Assembly: GCA_001917735.1 (NCBI GenBank)
Contig: MNEO01000040.1
Coordinates: forward strand, 1-12,640
Direction: 5' to 3'
DNA from: Chloroflexi bacterium 13_1_40CM_68_21
GTDB taxonomy: Bacteria; Chloroflexota; Limnocylindria; P2-11E
DNA: 12,640 nt
Notes under the pieces: generated by a model
Database searches by the model: none
Seen by the model: the letters and a program-made list of their open reading frames with translations, nothing else
What the model was told of the DNA's origin: nothing
Translations under genes and position numbers: made by a program
Part shown: positions 7,047-12,640 of the stretch, one piece after another
Numbering within the stretch: position 1 is the stretch's first letter
Layout of the letters: each line of letters begins with the position of its first letter

Positions 7047-7640
7047 CTACTCGTAGTGGAAGTTCGTCTTGAGCAGACCGCTCTTGCTAAACATGTACCG
7101 CACCGGCGAGCGCTTCGCTCCATCCTCGATCATCTTCCGGTCGTCGCCCGACAAATCTCCGCGGGCGGTGACGTCGACGGTGATCTGCTTCAAGGTGTTG
7201 TCCCAGTCGGAGGGTTCCTTCGCCCCCACGATCGGACCTGGATCGACGTCAGCGTGCGCTTTGACCTCAAGCCCGTCGAGCTTGACGCCGGTCCTGGCGC
7301 AATTGAGCACGATCGCCTCGGTGACGCACGAGGACAGCCCAAGAAGCGCCGCCTCGATCGGCTCGATGCGGTCGTCGGCCCCCTCAACACCGATAGCGTC
7401 TCCGACTTCCTTCCAGGAGCCCATCTGAACCGAGAAGTCCCGGGTCGGCTTCTCAATCGGCTGGCCCCCAAGCGTCCATCGGCCTACCTTCCCCAGGTTG
7501 CCGAGGCCCTTCTGCTCCCAGATGGTTCTGCTCTCGATCCCAAGCTCGAAGTTTTTCGGCGAGGACGCGTATTGCTCGTTGAACTTCTCCAACTGACGCG
7601 TATTGATGCCTTGGATTGGCATCGTCGCCACGTTTGCCAT
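7047..7640 (-). CDS. OsmC/Ohr-family protein lacking the second conserved cysteine
   Basis: A 197-residue protein with the OsmC fold order: an N-terminal strand region (ELGIESRTIWEQKGLGNLGK), then IEPIEAALLGLSSCVTEAIV carrying the peroxidatic-type Cys105 at the start of the long helix, then the strands LDGLEVKAHADVDPG and LKQITVDVTARGD, and the end helix. Family members reduce organic hydroperoxides with two cysteines. Here the second site reads GAKRSPVRYMF, with Ser178 where a Cys-Pro is usual, so a classical disulfide cycle between the two sites is not possible. Cys114, nine residues after the first, might substitute. The ATG at 7640 follows GGGGGAG at good spacing. The length is somewhat above the usual 140-180 because of the N-terminal extension. 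Confidence 0.9.
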   Translation of the reverse strand: MANVATMPIQGINTRQLEKFNEQYASSPKNFELGIESRTIWEQKGLGNLGKVGRWTLGGQPIEKPTRDFSVQMGSWKEVGDAIGVEGADDRIEPIEAALLGLSSCVTEAIVLNCARTGVKLDGLEVKAHADVDPGPIVGAKEPSDWDNTLKQITVDVTARGDLSGDDRKMIEDGAKRSPVRYMFSKSGLLKTNFHYE

Positions 7641-7691
7641 GTGCTCTCCCCCTTTTCTTCCCCTGAACGGCGCCCCGCGCTATCAGTAGCT

Positions 7692-7790
7692 TTACTCCGG
7701 GGCAATCTCGCCGGCGCCAAGCTGCTCGAGGATCCCTAGGTCGTGCTTTTCTTCAAGCCTCGTCAACGAGGCAGCGGCCAATGAGCCTGA
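7692..7790 (-). pseudogene. Possible SHOCT-like C-terminal fragment
   Basis: The minus-strand frame ends SLTRLEEKHDLGILEQLGAG then EIAPE-stop. The core LTRLEEKHDLGIL resembles the first half of the SHOCT motif (L..L..L.D.GIL), but the expected EEFEAKKAKLL half is missing, and a shifted frame ends VKLL instead. Upstream residues are proline/serine-rich without a signal or membrane segment. Probably the decayed end of a small gene; a chance match is possible. Confidence 0.22.
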
Positions 7791-7792
7791 CG

Positions 7793-8238
7793 TGCTTGCT
7801 AGACACAGAACTACCCCCATTTCGCGAGTCGGACGCTGGCTCACTGGGGGCCTGGGAGGCACCTCGCCGGCACTGGGGCTCGGACGGTGCATCGGGTCCG
7901 GAGGAACGTCCTAGGTGTACTCCCGATCCGTAGGAACACAAGGCCCATTCAGTACGGTCGCTCCTGCTGTAGATCCGCTCCAATGAAGACCGCTCATCAT
8001 CTGCGCAGGAGCGCACGCAAAGAATGGTTTGACCCCGCAAGGAGGGTGGGGCCAAGAAGACGGCGGCGCAGAAGTCGTCAGGAAGGCGCCGAAGACCTCG
8101 TCAAACTTCACGCGCGCGAACCACGGGCGACGCTCGAGAGGGCGACGAGTGGAGGGAACCAGTGACCACGTGTTCGAGGGCTTACCTCCAGGCTGACGCA
8201 GCGGCCCTCATCCCCGTTCACAGCAACTGCATTTCCCC
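7793..8238. other. Debris-rich intergenic stretch
   Basis: No intact gene. At 8051-8210 there are short lysine/alanine-rich readings that need a frame change (GAKKTAAQKSS at 8048-8080, then RKAPKTSSNFTRANHG in another frame, ending HVFEGLPPG-stop). These could be the remnant of a histone-H1-like or basic tail. A third frame (EGAEDLVKLHAREPRATLE) looks just as plausible, so none is called. No promoter, RNA gene or repeat was recognised here. Confidence 0.3.
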
Positions 8239-8340
8239 ATGCCCACCACTTCGGAGCGGAAGACGGGGGTCAAGCACGCGGAAGTCGTAACAGTTCGGGT
8301 CGTCCAGGAGGAGCACGGCTGGCTTCGGCTGGCGGGCTAA
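8239..8340 (+). CDS. 33-residue open frame covering repeat copy F
   Basis: ATG at 8239 opens MPTTSERKTG, continues through the conserved repeat peptide (VKHAEVVTVRVVQEEHG, WLRLAG) and stops with TAA at 8338-8340. It is the only copy in the window with a nearby in-frame ATG and no frameshift. No ribosome-binding site precedes the ATG (CTGCATTTCCCC), so expression is doubtful. If expressed it would be a small, charged, soluble peptide with one Trp. Listed because codon-level conservation across copies argues for past or present translation. Confidence 0.25.
   Translation: MPTTSERKTGVKHAEVVTVRVVQEEHGWLRLAG
8254..8340 (+). repeat. Dispersed intergenic repeat, copy F (intact frame)
   Basis: 87 bases, starting with the exact GAGCGGAAGACGGG and ending at TAA. 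The intact frame reads ERKTGVKHAEVVTVRVVQEE then HGWLRLAG. Located between the OsmC gene and the decarboxylase. Downstream, 8341-8423 reads in one frame APIYRVREPFDGNRVRVAFR-STG-stop, protein-like but without a start; it may be another gene remnant. Nothing else is seen up to the decarboxylase start. Confidence 0.75.
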
Positions 8341-8584
8341 CGCCGAGGGGCGCTCCGATCTACAGGGTGCGCGAACCGTTCGACGGAAATCGCGTCCGTG
8401 TCGCATTTCGCTCAACCGGCTGAACGCTCTGACAAGACAGGCCCAATCGGGACTCCGCCGCCTGAGCCATTGTCAAGGAAAGATCGCCACGAAAGCCGAA
8501 TGTGTGATCGTGGCCTTCGCGCCTCGTTCATTCGCGCACATATGATCGGACTCGTCCCGGGTGGCGTTCTCGGAAGGAGCATCT

Positions 8585-10050
8585 ATGAGCGATCGTGACG
8601 CGGGGGAGACGCGGCGGTTACGCGACGCAGTTGCACGGGTACTGCCGGCGCTCGAGTTGTTCATCCGCTATGAAGGTGAGGATCGCGCAGGTCGTGATCG
8701 CGACACCTGGCGCAGCGCTCTCGACCGCCCGTTGTCCGACCATGGAATTGGTCTCGAGAGCCTGCTCAAGGAGCTTGCGACGACCGTGATCCCGTACGGG
8801 CTGCGCAACGGCGCGCCCGGCTTCAGCGGTTGGATCACGACGTCGCCCACGACCGGACCAGCGGTCGCGGCGTTCGCCGCGGCTATCGCGGGTCGCAGCG
8901 CTGGTGGGTTCAACCCTTCAACTTCCTCGAAACAGTGGGGCTACGCTGGCTCGCGGAACTCTTGGGGCTACCAAGTTCATGGCAGGGAACGTTCAGCAGC
9001 GGCGGCTCGACGGCGAACCTTATTGCTCTCGGAGCGGCCCGTCAGCATGCGTTCGAGCGGCTGGGGATCGATCCAGCGCGCGACGGTCTCCCCGGCGCGC
9101 CGCGTTGGCGGGTCTATGCCTCGAGCGAGGTCCACCACGTCGTAACACGCGCGGCCGCGGTCCTTGGACTCGGCCGCACGAGCGTACGGACGATCGCGAC
9201 GGACACGGTCGGGCGCATACGGACACCGGAGCTTCGTGCCGCGCTCGACGAGGACAGGCGCGCATCGATCCAGCCCGTCGCGATCGTCGCCACAGCGGGA
9301 ACCGTGAACACGGGGGCCATCGACCCGATCTCCGAACTTGCGACGATCGCCGGCGAGCGGGAGATCTGGTTGCATGTCGATGGCGCGTATGGACTCTTCG
9401 GAAGGCTCGACGATCGGGTTGCACCACTGTACGAAGGACTTGAGATGGCCTCGTCTGTGGCTGTCGATCCACACAAGTGGCTCGCGGTACCGCTAGGGTG
9501 TGGGGCTACCTTCGTACGTGACCGCGCCCTTATGGGACGCGCATTCACCCTCGAGCCCGCCGAATATCTCGAGGGGGCCGCATCGCCCGGCGAGATCGGA
9601 TCGGCGTTCGGTGAGTTCGGTGACCTGTACCACGAGTTCAACGTTGAGCAGTCCGCGCAGTCACGAGGTGTGACGGTCTGGGCTGCGCTCGCGGAGATCG
9701 GGCGCGACGGCATGCGTGCGAGGGTGTGTAGGCACAACGACTACGCGCGACAGGTCGAGCGGCGCGTCCGCGCGGACCCGCGCCTAGAGCTGCTCGCACC
9801 CGCGACGCTCTCCATCTGCTGTTTCCGATATCGCGCGCCGGACATGAGTGACGACGGACTCGATCGCCTCAACGCCAAGCTCGCGCAGAGGCTGAGGGAT
9901 GAGACACCGTTCGTTCCTTCCACGACACGCGTCGGCGGCCGATTGGCCATCCGCCCGTGTTTCATCAATCCGCGAACAACACTCGTGGAGGTTGACGGCC
10001 TCGTCGATGCGGTGACGCGCATCGGGGACGAACTCTTGGTCGCGGTCTAG
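8585..10050 (+). CDS. PLP-dependent group II decarboxylase (aromatic-L-amino-acid/glutamate decarboxylase-like), split by a one-base frameshift
   Basis: The N-terminal part starts at ATG 8585 (GGAAGGAG at 8572-8579) and runs as LRDAVARVLPALELF ... GLRNGAPGFSGWITTSPTTG ... AAFAAAIAG to about 8893. The rest continues in the frame one base back: SQRWWVQPFNFLETVGLRWL ... FSSGGSTANLIALGAAR ... ATAGTVNTGAIDPI ... HVDGAYGLFG ... VAVDPHKWLAVPLGCGATFV, ending at 10050. Restoring one T in GGGTCGCAG (8891-8898) joins both parts into 488 residues, the usual length. The PLP-binding lysine is in DPHKW (codon 9475, residue 298), the Asp pairing with the PLP ring nitrogen is in HVDGAYG, and a cofactor phosphate contact is expected in SSGGSTAN. 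Either the gene is freshly inactivated or the base is a sequence error. The substrate is not determinable. Without correction, a caller would see only the 3' part (for example from TTG 8830). Confidence 0.85.
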
Positions 10051-10069
10051 GTGCGCGAAGTCGTGCTCG

Positions 10070-10156
10070 GAGCGGAAGACGGGACTCTACGCCCCCAATG
10101 TTGAAACAACCGCACTGGCTCGCGATGAGCGCGGATGGCTCCGGCTGGGGGACTAA
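10070..10156 (+). repeat. Dispersed intergenic repeat, copy G (second type, intact frame)
   Basis: 87 bases from GAG to TAA. The frame reads ERKTGLYAPNVETTALARDE then RGWLRLGD-stop. The first half matches copy B, while the last third matches all copies at the peptide level. It fills most of the 141-base gap between the convergent 3' ends of the decarboxylase and the following membrane protein. Confidence 0.78.
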
Positions 10157-10191
10157 CCCGTTGGCCGATTGTGAGACCCGTGACGTGCAGC

Positions 10192-10845
10192 TCAGGCGAC
10201 AGTGGGGCGAGGCACGAGCTCGTGGTCCGGCAGTTTCCTCCATACCGACAGTGCCAGCAAACTCCACGAGGTGGCGACCACGAACATTGCGAGGTAGCCG
10301 TACATCCGAAGCAGAGTGCTCGGCGCGAGTCCGAGGTCCGTGCCAAACAGCAAGGTTGTCGCGGAGGGTCCGGCAAGGCCATAGAGGCCAGTCGGGCAGA
10401 AGACCGCGAGCAAGAGCGCACCGGTCCGCGAGAGCACATTCGCGCGGAACACCGCGATGCCGAAGATCAGCGCGCCGGCCCCAATGAAAGCGGGCGGAAG
10501 CAGCGGATGAAACGGGAGAGGCGTGCCGGGCACGAACGAAGTCCATGCGTAACGCGTCGCGAGAAATAAGTTGCCGACGAACGACATGCTCGCGCCGAGC
10601 GCGCCGAACGTGCCGGCTCTCGCGGCCGGCGCGATGGCGAGGAGGCCAACGGCGAAGAGGATGCCGTATGCGATCGAAATAAGGTTCAAGGCAGATGCGA
10701 CACTCGGGTCGAGAGCAGGCACCTTATCCACGTCGGGGGAGCCAAGGTACGGACCTAGCGCCGCGGCTTGGACACCGAAACCGATAACGAGAAGGGCGCT
10801 CGCGACGAACGTCGCGAGTAGGAACCACCGGGCGAGCCCATTCAT
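10192..10845 (-). CDS. Integral membrane protein, six predicted helices, function unknown
   Basis: A 217-residue protein with hydrophobic segments near residues 7-30 (FLLATFVASALLVIGFGVQA), 50-72 (SALNLISIAYGILFAVGLLA), 78-97, 112-132 (AFIGAGALIFGIAVF), 138-160 and 178-203. Loops are short. A single Cys lies in helix 5 (AVFCPTGLYGL), and the C-terminal tail is charged (KLPDHELVPRPTVA). No transporter or enzyme motif is seen. The ATG at 10845 follows GAGGGGAA. The cyclase gene lies 111 bases upstream on the same strand; the gap contains only a CCGGC-CAGC-GCCGG hairpin (10861-10874), so cotranscription is possible. Confidence 0.7.
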   Translation of the reverse strand: MNGLARWFLLATFVASALLVIGFGVQAAALGPYLGSPDVDKVPALDPSVASALNLISIAYGILFAVGLLAIAPAARAGTFGALGASMSFVGNLFLATRYAWTSFVPGTPLPFHPLLPPAFIGAGALIFGIAVFRANVLSRTGALLLAVFCPTGLYGLAGPSATTLLFGTDLGLAPSTLLRMYGYLAMFVVATSWSLLALSVWRKLPDHELVPRPTVA

Positions 10846-10956
10846 TTCATTCCCCTCGGACCGGCCAGCGCCGGCCCCGCCGCGGTGTCTTTGTCGCCAT
10901 CGGGCCTTCAGCCAGACCGCATTCTAAGAGGGGGCGAAAAAGATCCCTTGCGCGCT

Positions 10957-12255
10957 TCAAGACGCGGATCGCGGCGTGGACTCGTCTGTTGGGAGGGCTT
11001 GGAACACCTGACGCGCATCGTGCAGACCTTTGAGCGTCTGAACACCGCGATCGGCGAACACGATCTCCGAACCGGCCACGAGCTCGCGGACGGTCGCAGA
11101 GACGAGCACCTCGTCCGCGTCGCCAAGCGTGGCTATGCGCGCCGCGATGACGACCGCGACCCCGCGGATCGCGCTGCCGTCCAGTTCCACTTCGCCCGCG
11201 TGGATCCCGACGCGCGCAGCGAGTCCGATCTCTCGATCGATGGCCGCGATCTCATGCGCGAACCGGATCGCCTCCGCGGGCGTGCTGAATGTCGCCAACA
11301 GGCCATCGCCGGCAGTGTCGACTTCTGCTCCACCACGCACGAGCAGCAGCTTTCGAATCTCTTCGTAGTGGCGCGCGAGCAGATCGCGCCAAGCCGCATC
11401 GCCGATGCGCGTCGCTACCTCCGTCGAGCGAACGAGATCGAGGAAAAGGATCGTGCGGAGCTCACGCCGGCCTGTCGTCGGCGGGCTCACTCGACCTTCT
11501 CGTCGGCCCGCGCGCAAGACTCGGGCACCCACTGTCTCGGCTCCAGCGTTCAGCGTGATCGAGCGGGCACTGGCATCGACATACCTGGTCCCGACCAGGG
11601 CGTAGGTCGCCGGCAGGACGAGGAGCTCGCCGGGGCGCGCCTGCTCCCTAGCGTTCGTCACTTGATTCACGAACTGACCGACGGCCGTGAAGTCATTGAC
11701 CTCGCGGTGCCCGACTCGACCGACGAATGCGATGCCGGTCCCAACCGCGCCTGCGACGAGCGATTCCGTACCCCACAAGTCGGCGAACGAGCTGATGATC
11801 TCGAGACCGGCCTCGACCGCGCGGCGCTCATGGCCTTCCTCGTTGTACGGGGCACCGAAGAACGCGACGATCTCGTCGGCGAGCAGCTTGTCGACTGTGC
11901 CATCGCGTACGATCACGGCATTCGTCGCGAGCTCATAGAACCGACTTAACCGCTGCGCGACATCACCTGGCGGAAGCGAGGTCGCTGCCTCCTGAAATCC
12001 TGTGAGCCCGATAGCGAGGACCGATATCGCGACCTCTCGACCGAGAGGGTTGAACTCATATCAGGTCGTGCATAGTCGGGGATTCTTGTGCGAGGGTCGG
12101 ATCAAGAAGAACTGGTGCAGGACCGAGAACGGTCCCGAGAACGGCGCCCAGCAGCGCTTACAACGAGTGTTCGAGGGCAACAGACGATTGAAACTCCGGT
12201 AGTAGGGCAGGATGCCGTTGATCCATGCCCATTCGCGCGGATTACGTAGCGGCAT
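10957..12255 (-). CDS. Zinc-ribbon plus double class III adenylate/guanylate cyclase with in-frame TGA; candidate selenoprotein or nonsense mutant
   Basis: Read through the TGA at 12061-12063, the protein has 432 residues. Residues 1-65 contain RCKRCWAPFSGPFSVLH and RPSHKNPRLCTT followed by codon 65 = TGA; cysteines 32, 35 and 62 and codon 65 make a CxxC...CxxX pattern. Related cyclases, as I recall them, carry Cys at the last position. Residues 74-220 form a first cyclase domain: ISVLAIGLTGF lacks the usual first metal Asp, but LLADEIVAFFGAPYNE keeps the second, so this domain is probably regulatory. Residues 265-425 form a second domain with ILFLDLVRSTE (Asp273), VDTAGDGLLATF (Asp317), RVGIHAGEVE and VVIAARIA (Arg373), a complete class III metal and transition-state set. 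The gene would make cAMP or cGMP. Between the TGA and GTG 11916 there is no start codon, so a product starting at 11916 would lack the first strand and helix of domain 1. The ATG at 12255 has no strong ribosome-binding site. Confidence 0.72.
12033..12063 (-). promoter_or_regulatory. Candidate bacterial SECIS element downstream of the in-frame TGA
   Basis: On the minus strand: TGA (12063-12061), 12 bases, then CCTCTC, loop GGTC, GAGAGG (12048-12033). The 6-bp stem is perfect and the loop begins 18 bases after the TGA. The E. coli fdhF SECIS, as I remember it, also has a GGUC loop beginning 18 bases after its UGA, and general bacterial models require a G at the start of the apical loop. The lower stem found in E. 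coli is not evident. A chance 6-bp hairpin in GC-rich DNA is possible. Confidence 0.45.
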
Positions 12256-12352
12256 CGCAGCGTCGAGTATCGGGCCCCACTCAAGGCCAGCAAAAGACGC
12301 GGGGAATAATGACGAAATGACGGTCCGCGGCACAGGCACGCAGAATCCGCCC
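12256..12352. promoter_or_regulatory. Divergent intergenic region between two cyclase genes
   Basis: About 97 bases (61 if the right-hand gene starts at ATG 12317) separate the starts of two divergent cyclases, so their promoters must overlap or lie within the genes. I see no convincing -10/-35 pair. GGGGAA at 12301-12306 is a possible ribosome-binding site for the alternative ATG 12317. Confidence 0.35.
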
Positions 12353-12640
12353 ATGCCCGAAGAGCGCAAGCTGGTCAGCCTCGTTTTCGCGGACGTAGTC
12401 GGCTCCACCGCCTGGGGCGCGCAACATGACCCCGAGTTCGTCCGCCGCTCGATGGCGCGCTACTTCGCGCGAATGAAGGACATCGCCGAGACGCACGGCG
12501 GCACCGTCGAGAAGTTCATCGGGGACGCCGTCATGGTCGTCTTCGGAGTCCCACAGCTGCACGAGGACGACGCAGAGCGGGCGGTGCGCGCGGCGCTCGC
12601 GATGCGTGACGCGATCGCCGACCTCAACCGCGATCTCGGG
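12353..12640 (+). CDS. Class III adenylate/guanylate cyclase, N-terminal part, cut by the window end
   Basis: 96 residues are visible. ERKLVSLVFADVVGSTAWG carries the first metal Asp (residue 14), and GGTVEKFIGDAVMVVFG carries the base-recognition Lys (54) and second metal Asp (58). A helix beginning with HEDDAERAVRAALAM follows. All visible catalytic residues are intact, unlike the first domain of the divergent neighbour. Proteins starting this way are often followed by an AAA/NB-ARC ATPase and TPR repeats, so the full protein may be about 1000 residues; that part is outside the window. The start at 12353 gives the family-typical MPEERK; ATG 12317 in the same frame would add 12 residues and has GGGGAA ten bases upstream. 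Confidence 0.9.
   Translation, partial: MPEERKLVSLVFADVVGSTAWGAQHDPEFVRRSMARYFARMKDIAETHGGTVEKFIGDAVMVVFGVPQLHEDDAERAVRAALAMRDAIADLNRDLG

Noticed and set aside
8048..8215. Histone-H1-like or basic DNA-binding gene
   Set aside because: It needs an unproven frame change, and all three frames look similarly plausible; lysine/arginine-rich readings arise easily in this GC-rich sequence.
8885..8900. Programmed -1 frameshifting in the decarboxylase
   Set aside because: There is no X XXY YYZ slippery heptamer at the junction, and this enzyme family has no known need for it; deletion or sequencing error is simpler.
118..10156. Repeats as attC sites of a chromosomal integron
   Set aside because: One repeat per gap in one direction fits, but no copy has the RYYYAAC and GTTRRRY core sites at its ends, the genes between them point both ways, and no integrase gene is in the window.
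5092..10546. Minus-strand open frames across the repeats (for example residues ARQPKPAVLLLDD from copy F)
   Set aside because: They share codon register with the plus-strand frame, and the differences between copies are synonymous only on the plus strand; the minus-strand frames are shadows.
10957..11916. GTG 11916 as the true start of the minus-strand cyclase
   Set aside because: It would begin inside the first cyclase domain, after its first strand and helix, and the conserved sequence continues upstream through the TGA to 12255.
12061..12408. Minus-strand frame continued upstream of 12255 as part of the cyclase
   Set aside because: Upstream of ATG 12255 the frame lies opposite the start of the other cyclase and loses family character; the start at 12255 gives the expected short N-terminus.
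1..12640. CRISPR array, rRNA or complete tRNA gene
   Set aside because: Repeats are far apart without regular short spacers, and no sequence folds into a full cloverleaf or matches conserved rRNA segments that I recognise.

Overview
The window is GC-rich, with short gaps between genes, few operons and mixed gene orientation. Two neighbouring class III adenylate/guanylate cyclases, one of them with an N-terminal CxxC...CxxC zinc-ribbon-like segment and two cyclase domains, suggest a soil or freshwater bacterium of the Chloroflexota (Limnocylindria-like), Dormibacterota or Actinobacteriota kind. That placement is an inference from gene content; no rRNA or tRNA gene is present to settle it.

Layout: a possible C-terminal fragment of a plus-strand gene and a hairpin (1-85); an orphan secreted solute-binding protein (335-2026, minus); a class I O-methyltransferase (2462-3505, plus); a six-helix membrane protein (4051-4782, plus); two 5'-truncated gene fragments joined head to head (4792-5114); a secreted six-cysteine protein of unknown function (5440-6300, minus); a decayed minus-strand fragment (6368-6600); an OsmC-family protein (7047-7640, minus); a debris-rich gap; a PLP-dependent decarboxylase split by a one-base frameshift (8585-10050, plus); another six-helix membrane protein (10192-10845, minus); a double-domain cyclase interrupted by an in-frame TGA (10957-12255, minus); and, divergent from it, the start of a second cyclase (12353-12640, plus). 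The genes do not form one pathway; they look like separate single-gene units.

Two things stand out. First, an element of about 87 bases occurs at least eight times, always on the plus strand and always between genes: 118-262, 2280-2366, 3632-3693, 3703-3840, 5173-5259, 6650-6737, 8254-8340 and 10070-10156. Four copies have exactly the same 87-base length. The differences between copies fall largely at third codon positions of one plus-strand reading frame that ends ERGWLRLAG-stop, so the repeat has a protein-coding history although no host gene is attached to it.

Second, the TGA inside the cyclase lies exactly where the last cysteine of its CxxC pair is expected. A perfect 6-bp stem with a GGTC loop begins 12 bases after it, so the loop starts 18 bases after the TGA. 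From memory, this is the same loop and the same distance as the Escherichia coli fdhF SECIS. The cyclase is therefore a candidate selenoprotein; a plain nonsense mutation is the main alternative.
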